From an uncultured bacterium (GTDB lineage: Bacteria; Bacillota; Clostridia; Oscillospirales; Oscillospiraceae), in contig CASECK010000177.1 of assembly GCA_949286295.1 (NCBI GenBank), positions 1 to 16,427 of the forward strand: a DNA stretch of 16,427 nucleotides, given 5' to 3'. A model generated the notes under the pieces. It did not search any database and was not told the origin of the DNA. It was given only the letters and a program-made list of their open reading frames with translations. The translations under genes and the position numbers were made by a program. This document shows, in pieces, positions 1 through 7,282 of this stretch (positions within the stretch are counted from its first letter, which is position 1; every line of letters begins with the position of its first letter).

Positions 1-262
1 GCCGGGGCAACTGTTCCTGGGCCTGCTGGTACTCCTCCTGGGCCAGCTCCCGCATCTCCGGGTCGGCCATCAGTTCCATGGCCTGATTCCGGGCCTCCAC
101 AGTGCGCTGATAGGTCCGGAACGTGTCCACCAGAGGCTGCAACTCCGCCTGCTCCTTGTTCAGTTTGGCCACCAGGGCCGAATCGCCATAGGTCTCCGGC
201 GCGGCCAGCCGCGCTTCAATCTGGCTGTACCGGGCCTCCACGGCGGCTAACTTGTCCAGCAT
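1..262 (-). CDS. prfA: Peptide chain release factor 1, N-terminal part (cut by window edge)
   Basis: The visible 87 residues begin MLDKLAAVEARYSQIEARLA and continue as a charged helical segment (for example PEMRELAQEEYQQAQEQL), which matches the N-terminal helical domain of bacterial RF1. RF1 recognises UAA and UAG stop codons and triggers peptide release on the ribosome. The PxT anticodon-like and GGQ motifs lie outside the window, so the assignment rests on the N-terminal domain only. The ATG at 262 is preceded by AAGGAAGTG at a suitable distance. The gene follows the YdcF-like gene after only 12 nt and is therefore likely the last visible member of the ddl-murF-ABC-F-ydcF operon. RF2 is an alternative, but the start sequence and the lack of an RF2-style frameshift signal favour RF1. 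Confidence 0.85.
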   Translation of the reverse strand, partial: MLDKLAAVEARYSQIEARLAAPETYGDSALVAKLNKEQAELQPLVDTFRTYQRTVEARNQAMELMADPEMRELAQEEYQQAQEQLPR

Positions 263-274
263 AGGCTCACTTCC

Positions 275-922
275 TTACCGGTCAAAGAGAAACGACTTTA
301 CCAGGGCCAGCGGCTCCCGGATATACATATGCAGCCGGGAGGGCAGGTGGCTGGCGGGGGCCGCCAGGGTGGAGACGTTCTCAAATCCGGCCCGCCCGGC
401 CAGCATCCTGGCCCGGGTCAGGTGGAACCCGTTTGACACCACCAGCACCCCGCCGGAGCAGTCCACTCCCTCCGCCTCCAGCAGCTGCCTGGAGTAGAGC
501 AAATTCTGCATGGTGTTGTGGGAGTCGTCCTCTAAGAGGATGCGCTCCTCCTCCACCCCGGCCGCTATCAGGTATCCGGCCATAGACCGGGCCTCGGTGG
601 CCGGCTCGTTGTCCCCCTGCCCGCCGGAGACCACCACAGTCATGTCCGGATGGTCCTCCAAGTAGTCCAGGGCCCTGTCCAACCTGTCCCGAAGCAGGAC
701 GGATGGGCCGTCCTCCCGGACCTGACAGCCCAGGATAATCATGACACTGGGCTGGCCGCTGATATGGTCATGGGAACCGCTCAGCACCGCCGCCAGCAGC
801 CCGCCAAACGCCAAGACCCCCGCCAGCAGCAGGGCCAGCACTGCCTTGGCCACCGGACCCAGACGCCTGCCCTTGTAACTGGGCACGTCCAGTCCAGCGC
901 TTCTCTCCTGCGTCTGAATCAT
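275..922 (-). CDS. YdcF/SanA-like DUF218 membrane-anchored protein
   Basis: This 215-residue protein has a short basic cytoplasmic N-terminus, one hydrophobic segment (about residues 24-48, AVLALLLAGVLAFGGLLAAV) and a DUF218 (YdcF/SanA/ElyC-like) domain. Family landmarks are ILGCQV (63-68), SGGQG followed by E-A-x-x-MAGYL (99-118), LEDDSHNT (130-137) and VVSNGFHLTRA (161-171). Members are linked to envelope integrity and vancomycin exclusion, and some bind S-adenosylmethionine, but the biochemical role is unsettled. A start at 922 is chosen because its ATG overlaps the TGA of the upstream ABC-F gene (ATGA) and has GGAGG about 7 nt upstream; a longer in-frame start at 961 would overlap the ABC-F gene by 43 nt. 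Its position in an operon with ddl and murF fits an envelope-related job (inference). Confidence 0.85.
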   Translation of the reverse strand: MIQTQERSAGLDVPSYKGRRLGPVAKAVLALLLAGVLAFGGLLAAVLSGSHDHISGQPSVMIILGCQVREDGPSVLLRDRLDRALDYLEDHPDMTVVVSGGQGDNEPATEARSMAGYLIAAGVEEERILLEDDSHNTMQNLLYSRQLLEAEGVDCSGGVLVVSNGFHLTRARMLAGRAGFENVSTLAAPASHLPSRLHMYIREPLALVKSFLFDR

Positions 923-2823
923 CCCCGGGCCTCCTCCAGCTGGGCGGACAAGGTCTCCCAAGTCCCATACAGCTTCAAAATTTCCTCTTCCAGGGCCTCC
1001 CGCTGTTCATACAGTTCCTGGAGCTTCAGATAGTCGGCGCAGGCCTGTTCAATTTGAAGAGATAAATCGTACATCTGCTCCTCCGCCTTGGCCACCGCCC
1101 GCTCGGCGGCGTTGACCTGCTTTTCTAACTCCTTTGTGCCGCCGGGGCGCCGGGGCTTGTCCGGCTGGGGCTCCACCGCTCCGGCGGCCTCCGCCTGGGC
1201 GGGAGGCTGCTCCCGCCTGGCCCGGGCCGCCTGATAGGCCTGATAATCGCCCTTAAAATCCGTGATTCTCCCGTCCTCCAACATCCAAATCCGGGTGGCG
1301 AACCGGTCGATAAAATAGCGGTCATGGGAGACAAAGAGCAGATTGCCCTCATACTCCTCCACCGCCTGCTCGATCCACTCCCGGCTCTGGATGTCCAGGT
1401 GGTTGGTGGGCTCGTCCAGAATCAGCAGGTTGATTTTGGCGTCCATGAGCATACAAAGCCGCAGCCTGGACTGCTCCCCGCCGGACAGGGCGGACACGGG
1501 CTTAAACACATCCTCGCCCCGGAACTGAAACGCGGCCAGCCGGTTTCGGGCGGTCTGCGCGGTACAGTCCAGCTCGTAAATCATGGTGTCAACCAGATTG
1601 CGCTCCGGGTGGCTGAAATGGATTATCTGGGGCAGGTAGCCGATGCGCACCGTGGGTCCCAGGCGAATCTTGCCCTCGTCGGGCGCCTCCTCCCCCAAGA
1701 GGAGTTTTAGGAGGGTGGACTTCCCCGTGCCGTTGTCCCCCAGCAGGGCGATGCGCTCGCCCCCCTCTACCTCTAAATTCACCCCGGAAAAGAGGGTGCG
1801 CCCGCCGAAGGACTTAGCCAGGCCCTTGACCGACAGCACCTCGTCCCCCCGGAACTCCCGCTGGCCAAAGCGCGCCTGCATCTTCCGCTCCCGGCGGGGG
1901 CGGTCGGTGGTGCGCAGGCGTTCAATCCGCTTCTCCATGGACTGGGCGCGTTTGAATATCTTATCGTTGCCTGAATAGGCCCAGATGCGCAGCTGCTGGG
2001 CCGCCTTTTCCAGCTGCTGGATTTTGGCCTGCTCCTTCTCATATTGGCGCAGCTGCTCCTCGTACCGGCGCTGCTTTTCCACGGCGTAAAAGGAGTAGTT
2101 GCCGGCGTAGAACTCCGCCTTCCCCCGCTCAATCTCAATGACCCGGTCCACCACGGAATCCAAAAAGTATCTGTCGTGGGAGACAGCCAGCACAGTGCCT
2201 TTGAATTTCTCCAGGTACTCCTCCAGCCACTCGGTGGCCCGCAAATCCAGATGGTTGGTGGGCTCGTCCAGCAGAAGAATGTCCGTGTCCTCCAAAATCA
2301 GCCGGGCCAGGTTTACCCGCGTCTTTTCTCCCCCTGACAATTTATCAAAGGGCCGCTCCCGCATGGAGGAGGGGATGGACAGGCCGTTGCACACCTTGTT
2401 TTTGGCGGTGTCCGTCTCGTAGCCGCCGCCGGCCTGAAAGGCGGCGGACAGCTTGTCATACCTGGCCAGCAGGGCGGGGTCGTTCTCTCCCCCGGCCATC
2501 TGCCGGGCCAGCCTGGACATCTCCTGCTCTATCTTCCGCAGCGGTTCAAAGGCGGTATCCAGCACATCCTCCACCGTGTAGCCCGCCGGATAGACGGGAA
2601 TCTGGGAGATAAGGCCCACCCGCTTGCCGGGGGCGATGACCACCTCTCCCTCGTCACAGTCCACCACCCCGGTCAGAATACGCAGCAGGGTGGTCTTTCC
2701 ACAGCCGTTGGGGCCGAGAAGGCCCACCCGCTCGCCGGTGTCCACCTGGAAGGTCAGGCCGTCCAGAATTTTGCTTCCAACCTCAAATTCCTTGACCAGG
2801 TTGGATACTGATATGTCAATCAT
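919..2823 (-). CDS. ABC-F family ATPase (YdiF/YfmR/Uup-like, ribosome-associated)
   Basis: The 634-residue protein has two ABC ATPase domains and no membrane segments, the hallmark of ABC-F translation factors. Domain 1 carries Walker A GPNGCGKT (37-44), signature LSGGEKTR (162-169) and LLLDEPTNHLD (183-193). Domain 2 carries GDNGTGKST (362-370), LSGGEQSR (446-453) and LILDEPTNHLD (467-477). The linker at about 245-325 is long, charged and helical, as expected for the P-site tRNA interaction motif. After a proline-rich spacer, residues 564-632 form a coiled coil like that of Uup/YdiF. Such proteins bind the ribosomal E site and relieve stalled or mispositioned peptidyl-tRNA; some confer antibiotic resistance. 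It overlaps murF by 8 nt and the YdcF-like gene by 4 nt, and AGGAG precedes the ATG. The context favours a housekeeping member over a resistance factor, but the subfamily cannot be fixed by eye. Confidence 0.93.
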   Translation of the reverse strand: MIDISVSNLVKEFEVGSKILDGLTFQVDTGERVGLLGPNGCGKTTLLRILTGVVDCDEGEVVIAPGKRVGLISQIPVYPAGYTVEDVLDTAFEPLRKIEQEMSRLARQMAGGENDPALLARYDKLSAAFQAGGGYETDTAKNKVCNGLSIPSSMRERPFDKLSGGEKTRVNLARLILEDTDILLLDEPTNHLDLRATEWLEEYLEKFKGTVLAVSHDRYFLDSVVDRVIEIERGKAEFYAGNYSFYAVEKQRRYEEQLRQYEKEQAKIQQLEKAAQQLRIWAYSGNDKIFKRAQSMEKRIERLRTTDRPRRERKMQARFGQREFRGDEVLSVKGLAKSFGGRTLFSGVNLEVEGGERIALLGDNGTGKSTLLKLLLGEEAPDEGKIRLGPTVRIGYLPQIIHFSHPERNLVDTMIYELDCTAQTARNRLAAFQFRGEDVFKPVSALSGGEQSRLRLCMLMDAKINLLILDEPTNHLDIQSREWIEQAVEEYEGNLLFVSHDRYFIDRFATRIWMLEDGRITDFKGDYQAYQAARARREQPPAQAEAAGAVEPQPDKPRRPGGTKELEKQVNAAERAVAKAEEQMYDLSLQIEQACADYLKLQELYEQREALEEEILKLYGTWETLSAQLEEARG

Positions 2824-4237
2824 GTTCTCCTCTTCCCTGTCCCGGCTGCGCCTCGTCCGTCAGCTGTAACAACTTTGCGGTGAGCTCTTCCAGCTTCATC
2901 CCCCGGGAGCCCTTGACCAGCAGGGTGCTGTCCGGGCGCAGCAACTCCGGAAGCAGGGCGGCGGCGGCGGCCCGGTCCGGGCAGTGATACACCTGGGGCA
3001 CCTGGGCGTTCCGGGCCCCCCGGGCCATAAAGGCAGCCTGCTCTCCCACCGCCACCAGGCACTGGATTCCGGCCCGGCCCAGGTACTCCCCCACCTCTGT
3101 GTGCAGCGCGGGCGAGAAGGGTCCCAGCTCCAGCATATCCCCCAAAACCGCCGCTTTGAAGCTGCCGCGGCTGTCGGCCAGCACGCGGATGGCCGCCCGC
3201 ATGGACTGGGGGTTGGCGTTATAGGTGTCGTCCAGAATGGTAATCCCCGCCCCCCGGCGCAGGATGTTCATCCGCATCCGGGTGGGGACAAAGCGGGTCA
3301 GCCCCTCTTCAATCTGGCCGGCGGTAAGGCCGAAGTGCTCCGCCGCCGCCGCCGCGAAGAGGGCGGGGTAAATCATGTGTTCTCCCAGGGCCGGGATGCA
3401 CACCTCCCGGTCCATGGAGGGGGTGGTAATCCGGCACCGGATGTGGCTGACGCCGTCCCCGCCGGTGACCTGCGCCCGGTACTCCAGGCCCTCTCCCCGG
3501 CCGCAAAACACCGTCCGCACCGGGCTGTTTCCCCGCAGGGTGGACAGCAGCGCATCATCTCCGTTCAAAATCAGCAGGCCGTCCTTCCGGATGTGGGGCA
3601 GCAGCTCGCATTTGGCCCGAAAAATATTTTCCCGGCTGCCCAGCCGCTCGATATGGGCGTCCCCGATATTGGTGATGATTCCCACGTCGGGCTGGACGAT
3701 TCCGCCCAGATAATCAATCTCGCCGAAGCGATCCATCCCCATCTCCAGCACCGCCGTCTGGCAGCTGCGGTCCAGCCGGAGAAGAGTCAGGGGCAGGCCG
3801 ATGTTGTTATTGAAATTGCCCTCGGTTTTCAATACCTTATCTCTCACGCCCAGCACGGCGGAGAGCATATCCTTCGCCGTGGTCTTGCCCACGCTGCCGG
3901 TGACGGCGATGAAGGGGATGTCAAAGCGGGCCTTGTACCAGGCGGCCAAATCCCGCAGGGCGCGTTGGGTGGAGGCCACCTTGACATAAAACTTCCCGGG
4001 CAGGTAGCTCTCCCGCTCCCGGGCGGTCAGGCAGCCGCAGGCCCCCCCCTCCAAAGCGGCGGTGATATAGGCGTGCCCGTCAAAGCGCTCCCCAACCAGG
4101 GGGATAAATACGCTGCCGGGGTGGATGTCCCGACTGTCGGTGTCCACCTGGACAATGGGGGCCTCCAGGTTGGAAAAGCCGCCCAGCAGCTGACCGTCCA
4201 CCGCCTCCAGAAGCTGGGCCAGGGTGATGGATTCCAC
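2816..4237 (-). CDS. murF: UDP-N-acetylmuramoyl-tripeptide--D-alanyl-D-alanine ligase
   Basis: The 473-residue Mur ligase uses ATP to add D-Ala-D-Ala to the UDP-MurNAc-tripeptide in the cytoplasm, completing the pentapeptide precursor. The N-terminal substrate domain (VDTDSRDIHPGSVFIPL, 31-47) is followed by the central ATPase domain with P-loop TGSVGKTT (113-120), KTEGNFNNNIGLPLT (137-151) and EMGMDRFGEI (165-174). The C-terminal domain has DDTYNANP (336-343) and VKGSRGM (441-447). Length and motif order are normal for MurF. The start is GTG at 4237, with AAGGAGG about 11 nt upstream inside the end of ddl; the gap to the ddl stop is 3 nt, so the two are very likely translationally coupled. 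Pairing with ddl makes functional sense because Ddl supplies the dipeptide substrate. Confidence 0.97.
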   Translation of the reverse strand: MESITLAQLLEAVDGQLLGGFSNLEAPIVQVDTDSRDIHPGSVFIPLVGERFDGHAYITAALEGGACGCLTARERESYLPGKFYVKVASTQRALRDLAAWYKARFDIPFIAVTGSVGKTTAKDMLSAVLGVRDKVLKTEGNFNNNIGLPLTLLRLDRSCQTAVLEMGMDRFGEIDYLGGIVQPDVGIITNIGDAHIERLGSRENIFRAKCELLPHIRKDGLLILNGDDALLSTLRGNSPVRTVFCGRGEGLEYRAQVTGGDGVSHIRCRITTPSMDREVCIPALGEHMIYPALFAAAAAEHFGLTAGQIEEGLTRFVPTRMRMNILRRGAGITILDDTYNANPQSMRAAIRVLADSRGSFKAAVLGDMLELGPFSPALHTEVGEYLGRAGIQCLVAVGEQAAFMARGARNAQVPQVYHCPDRAAAAALLPELLRPDSTLLVKGSRGMKLEELTAKLLQLTDEAQPGQGRGEHD

Positions 4238-4240
4238 AGG

Positions 4241-5293
4241 TCACAGTCCCTCCTTCCGCGCCTTCAGAGAGGCCTGGATGATGGTCTGGCACAGGGTGGG
4301 ATAATCCATACCCGCTGCCGCCGCCTCCTGGGGGACCAGGCTGGTGGGGGTCATGCCGGGCAGGGTGTTAATCTCCAGAAAATAGGGCGTCCCGTCCCCG
4401 GCAACGATAAAGTCCGCCCGGGCATAGACTGAAAGGCCCAGCGTCCGGAAGACCGTCAGCGCGGCCTCCCCCACCCGCTTCTCCCACTGGGGGGGAATCT
4501 GGGCGGGGCATACCTCCAGGGCGGCACCAGGCTGGTACTTGTTTTCATAGTCATAAAAGCCCTTTTTCGGGATAATCTCGATGGAGGGAAGCGCCCGGTC
4601 CTCCAGGACCGCCACCTGAATCTCACGGCCCTGGATGTACTGCTCCAACACGGTGCGCCCGCCCAGCTTCAGACTCTCGCTCAGGGCGTGGGCCAGCTCC
4701 CGGCGGTCATGGGCGATAAACACCCCGATGGAGGAACCGCTGGCAATGGGCTTGACCACCACGGGCAGCGCGGTGCGCTCCGTCAGGCTGCCCATGTTCT
4801 CCCGGGTGACGGTTACCGTCTCCCACCGGGGGGTGTCCACCTGCCCGGCCACCAGGCGCTTGGTCAAATCCTTATCCATGGCAATGGCGGAGCCCAGACA
4901 GCCTGAACCGGTGTAGGGGACTCCCATCAGGTCCAGGGTGGCCTGAATCCTGCCGTCCTCGCCGCAGGCGCCGTGGAGCGCAAGATACACCACCTCGGCC
5001 CCGGCACACAGCTCCAGCACCCCCGGACCGATGGCGCTCCGGCCCCCGGTATTGCGGGCCGCGCGGACCTGCTCTAAATCGGGGGCCTCGGGACTGATGC
5101 GCTTCAGGTGCTCGGGGATGGGCGCGTCGTACAGCTCCTCGCCCTGGATGTCCTGTCCGTCCAGCCCGAAAAATAAGTCCACCAGGGCCACCCTGTGCCC
5201 CAGCTCCCGCAGGGCCTGGGCCACCAGCGCCCCGGAGGAGAGGGATACATTGCGCTCCGGACTCAGGCCGCCGGCCAACACCACGATTTTCAT
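4241..5293 (-). CDS. ddl: D-alanine--D-alanine ligase
   Basis: This 350-residue ATP-grasp enzyme joins two D-alanines for peptidoglycan precursors. It starts MKIVVLAGGLSPERNVSL, the usual Ddl N-terminus. Other signatures are LALHGACGEDGRIQ (104-117), GVPYTGSG (124-131), VVVKPIASGSSIGV (178-191, glycine-rich ATP loop), and FLEINTLPGMTPTSLVPQ (305-322), which holds the Mg-binding E and N. The Tyr of the Y-T-G-S-G and K-F/G-x-Y-D-Y-x-x-K-Y type region (KGFYDYENKY, 244-253) fits a D-Ala-D-Ala rather than an obvious D-Ala-D-Ser/Lac enzyme, though this was judged by eye. The start at 5293 is chosen because GAGGTG lies about 9 nt upstream; an in-frame ATG at 5344 would add 17 residues that do not look like Ddl and would overlap the promoter region. 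It is the first gene of the operon. Confidence 0.96.
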   Translation of the reverse strand: MKIVVLAGGLSPERNVSLSSGALVAQALRELGHRVALVDLFFGLDGQDIQGEELYDAPIPEHLKRISPEAPDLEQVRAARNTGGRSAIGPGVLELCAGAEVVYLALHGACGEDGRIQATLDLMGVPYTGSGCLGSAIAMDKDLTKRLVAGQVDTPRWETVTVTRENMGSLTERTALPVVVKPIASGSSIGVFIAHDRRELAHALSESLKLGGRTVLEQYIQGREIQVAVLEDRALPSIEIIPKKGFYDYENKYQPGAALEVCPAQIPPQWEKRVGEAALTVFRTLGLSVYARADFIVAGDGTPYFLEINTLPGMTPTSLVPQEAAAAGMDYPTLCQTIIQASLKARKEGL

Positions 5294-5333
5294 ATCACAA
5301 ACACCTCGTTTGCCGTATATCGTCGCTCCACAC

Positions 5334-5339
5334 ATTATA
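5334..5339 (-). promoter_or_regulatory. Candidate -10 element of the ddl-murF operon promoter
   Basis: On the minus strand a perfect TATAAT lies at 5339-5334, about 40 nt before the ddl start. No good TTGACA-like -35 is seen 16-18 nt upstream (the best hexamers are GTTAAA and TGTTAA), so the promoter may be weak or activator dependent. Confidence 0.5.
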
Positions 5340-5421
5340 TACACTAAGAAAGTATTTTAACACATACCCCGTGGAACCTCAAGCCGGAGGGAAAAATTTT
5401 TGTCCAAATTTCAGTTAAGAT

Positions 5422-5450
5422 TTGACAGCCGCCCGCTTTTCCTGTATGAT
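5422..5450 (+). promoter_or_regulatory. Sigma-A promoter of rnpB
   Basis: A perfect -35 TTGACA (5422-5427) and -10 TATGAT (5445-5450) are separated by 17 nt. The expected start site about 7 nt downstream falls on the first paired base of RNase P RNA helix P1 (5457). This is the strongest promoter seen in the window. Confidence 0.9.
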
Positions 5451-5456
5451 GGTCGG

Positions 5457-5812
5457 GCAAGCAGGCTGGACAGCCGCGCGGGCGGGGCGAAAGGCCCGCC
5501 TGTGAGGAAAGTCCGGGCTCCGCAGGGCAAGGATAACGGATAACATCCGCCGGGGGCGACCCCAGGAAAAGTGCAACAGAAATAGACTACCCCGCCCTCT
5601 CCGGCGGGGAAAAGGTGGAAAGGCGAGGTAAGAGCTCACCCGATGGCGTGTCAAGCGCCCATCGCTGTAAACTCTATCCGGAGCAACGCCGTGGAGGGAC
5701 ATACAGGCCGGCCCGGCCGTCCCGGGGAGGCGGCTTGAGCGTACCGGCAACGGTGCGTCGAGATAGATGGCTGTCTTAAAAGACAGAACCCGGCTTACAG
5801 GCCTACTTGCAC
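5457..5812 (+). ncRNA. rnpB: RNase P RNA, class A
   Basis: This is the catalytic RNA that trims 5' leaders from pre-tRNA. Conserved blocks in order are GAGGAAAGTCCGGGCTCC (from about 5502), AGTGCAACAGAAAT (about 5570-5583), GGTAAGAGCTCACC (about 5627-5640), GTAAACTC followed by CCGGAGCAA (about 5669-5687), GGCTTGAGC (about 5732), and AGACAGAACCCGGCTTA (about 5781-5797). The ends pair: GCAAGCAGGC (5457-5466) with GCCTACTTGC (5801-5810), one C-A mismatch, forming helix P1. The AGACAGAACCCGGCTTA block and general layout fit the ancestral A type rather than the Bacillus B type. Length is about 356 nt. It is divergent from the ddl operon and has its own promoter and terminator. Confidence 0.96.
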
Positions 5813-5818
5813 CAAGTG

Positions 5819-5854
5819 CTGGCCGCCGCCCAAAAATGGGCGGCGGCCAGTATT
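5819..5854 (+). terminator. Hairpin terminator after rnpB
   Basis: A perfect 13-bp GC-rich stem (CTGGCCGCCGCCC at 5819-5831 with GGGCGGCGGCCAG at 5838-5850), six-base loop AAAAAT, then TATTTCTT. The stem is strong but the U-tract is imperfect. It sits 6 nt after the RNase P RNA end. Confidence 0.8.
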
Positions 5855-6039
5855 TCTTGCGGGACATCTATTTTTAGCATCCCGGGCGCCGGGGCAAAAA
5901 AATATTTCAAAAATTTTTCCTTTTTCTGCAATAAAACACCGGCCATAGACATTTCACAGTCAGAAAGGCAAACAACAAGCCGACCACAAAACAGCCGACA
6001 TAACCAAAAATAACCAAACAGAAAGTGAGGAACCCCATC

Positions 6040-7122
6040 ATGAAGAAATCTCAGCTCGCCGCCGCGCTCGCCCTGACCAGCTGCATGGTCATCGGAGCTT
6101 CCGCCGTTTCCGGCAGCCCCTGGAATGTCACCGCTACCTTCCGCCCCGACATCACCCTGCAGGTGAACGGCTCCGCCTACACGGTCTTTGACAGCAAGGG
6201 CAACGAGGTCGCCCCCCTGCTGTATGAGGGCACCACCTATCTGCCTCTGGCCTCTCTGGGCCGGACGCTGGGCGTCCAGGTCTCCTGGGATGAGGCCACC
6301 AAGACCGTCACCGTCAGCGGGCAGGCCTCCACCCAGACTCAGCAGGCCTCCACCCAGACTCAGCAGCCCTCCACCACCACGCAGCCCCAGCAGACCGGCA
6401 CCACCACCCCGACTCAGCAGACCGGTTCTCTGATTGGCGAGGCCCGGGCCAAGGAGATTGCCCTGCAGCACGCCGGCCTGTCCAACAGCCAGGTCTCCTT
6501 CATCCGCAGCCACCTGGACTGGGAGCACGGCCGTCAGGTCTACGACGTGGAGTTCTACAGCGGCAACAAGGAGTACGACTATGAAATCGACGCCTACTCC
6601 GGCGCCATTTACAGCTATGACTTCGATATCGAGGGCTATGTGATCCCCTCCGGCACCCAGCAGTCCTCCGGCACCCAGCAGACTGGCACCATGATCAGCG
6701 AGGCCCGGGCCAAGGAGATCGCCCTGCAGCACGCCGGCCTGTCCAGCAGCCAGGCGACCTTCATCCGCAGCCACCTGGACTGGGATCACGGCCGTCAGGT
6801 CTATGACGTGGAGTTCTGGTCCGGCAATACGGAGTACGACTACGAGATCGACGCCTACTCCGGCTCCGTGCTGAGCTACGACTTTGACGTGGAGGGCTAC
6901 ATGATCCCCCAGCAACAGTCCGGCAACTATATCAGCCAGGAGAAGGCCCGTCAGCTGGCCCAGGCCAAGGCGCCCAACGCCACTCTGGTCAAGCTGCAGT
7001 TCGAGTTTGACGACGGCCGGGCCGTCTATGAGGGCGAGCTGCGCGAGGGCTTTAAGGAGTATGAGTTCAAGATCGACGCCGTCAGCGGCGCGTTCCTCCA
7101 GTGGGAGCAGGACTGGGGCTAA
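6040..7122 (+). CDS. Secreted stalk-domain protein with three PepSY domains
   Basis: The 360-residue product starts MKKSQLAAALALTSCMVIGASA, a typical Sec signal peptide with cleavage near residues 22-25. Residues about 28-94 resemble the copper amine oxidase N-terminal-like (stalk) domain found in many clostridial surface proteins (VNGSAYTVFDSKGNEVAPLLYEGTTYLPL, then VSWDEATKTVTVSG). A Thr/Gln/Pro-rich linker (95-129) follows, then three PepSY-type domains at about 131-200, 218-287 and 297-358. Domains 1 and 2 differ at only 12 of 70 residues; domain 3 is diverged. PepSY domains are often linked to inhibiting or regulating secreted peptidases, so an extracellular regulatory or binding role is plausible but unproven. 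ATG at 6040 is preferred, with AGTGAGG about 9 nt upstream; a GTG at 6025 lies inside that ribosome binding site. No LPXTG or membrane anchor is visible. No clear promoter was seen in 5855-6025. Confidence 0.85.
   Translation: MKKSQLAAALALTSCMVIGASAVSGSPWNVTATFRPDITLQVNGSAYTVFDSKGNEVAPLLYEGTTYLPLASLGRTLGVQVSWDEATKTVTVSGQASTQTQQASTQTQQPSTTTQPQQTGTTTPTQQTGSLIGEARAKEIALQHAGLSNSQVSFIRSHLDWEHGRQVYDVEFYSGNKEYDYEIDAYSGAIYSYDFDIEGYVIPSGTQQSSGTQQTGTMISEARAKEIALQHAGLSSSQATFIRSHLDWDHGRQVYDVEFWSGNTEYDYEIDAYSGSVLSYDFDVEGYMIPQQQSGNYISQEKARQLAQAKAPNATLVKLQFEFDDGRAVYEGELREGFKEYEFKIDAVSGAFLQWEQDWG
6322..6363 (+). repeat. Two exact tandem 21-nt repeats in the linker
   Basis: The 21-nt unit at 6322-6342 recurs exactly at 6343-6363, with a partial third copy after it. 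It encodes QASTQTQ twice in the Thr/Gln-rich linker of the PepSY protein. It is in frame, so copy number changes would only lengthen the linker. Confidence 0.9.
6430..6900 (+). repeat. Direct 210-nt duplication encoding two PepSY domains
   Basis: Segments 6430-6639 and 6691-6900 (offset 261 nt) encode 70-residue PepSY domains that are 58/70 identical, including EARAKEIALQHAGLS and GRQVYDVEF in both. The spacer between them contains SGTQQ twice. This points to a fairly recent in-frame duplication. Confidence 0.88.
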
Positions 7123-7165
7123 GGGAAGCTTCAAGCCGCGCATATCCCCTCCAATTTCACCTCAT

Positions 7166-7198
7166 AAGAGGGACGGGAGAGCATCTCCCGTCCCTCTT
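7166..7198 (+). terminator. Hairpin downstream of the PepSY gene
   Basis: A perfect 15-bp stem (AAGAGGGACGGGAGA at 7166-7180 with TCTCCCGTCCCTCTT at 7184-7198) closes a GCA triloop. It lies 44 nt after the stop codon. It ends in CTCTT but lacks a real T-run, so it may act as a transcript 3'-end stabiliser or weak terminator in front of the stronger hairpin at 7241. Confidence 0.65.
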
Positions 7199-7240
7199 CA
7201 ACTTGCCAAACGCATTCTCCTTCCGGGGCCCGGCAGACTC

Positions 7241-7282
7241 AAAAGGGCGGGACTGACAGCGCTGTCAGTCCCGCCCTTTTTT
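7241..7282. terminator. Bidirectional terminator between the PepSY gene and yebC
   Basis: A perfect 40-nt palindrome (arms 7241-7260 and 7261-7280, centre AGCGCT) begins with AAAA and ends with TTTT. On the plus strand six Ts follow the GC stem (7277-7282); on the minus strand it begins directly at the yebC stop codon and the stem ends in TTTT. It suits both converging transcripts. Confidence 0.88.

Noticed and set aside
919..2823. Antibiotic-resistance type ABC-F protein
   Set aside because: The conserved operon context with ddl, murF and prfA and the Uup/YdiF-like C-terminal coiled coil point to a housekeeping member; no resistance gene neighbourhood or transfer signs are present.
2984..4432. 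Open reading frame of 482 codons on the plus strand opposite murF and ddl
   Set aside because: It lies antisense to two well-conserved genes, its composition is rich in Gly, Gln, His and Pro without any known domain, and such frames are expected in GC-rich genes with few stop codons in the opposite strand.
6322..6363. CRISPR-like or mobile repeat
   Set aside because: The 21-nt repeats are adjacent without spacers and encode an in-frame Thr/Gln linker, so they are a coding microduplication.
5803..7143. Open reading frame of 446 codons on the minus strand opposite the PepSY gene
   Set aside because: Its Leu/Gly/Val repeats mirror the duplicated PepSY coding sequence, and it runs through the rnpB terminator; it is a shadow frame.
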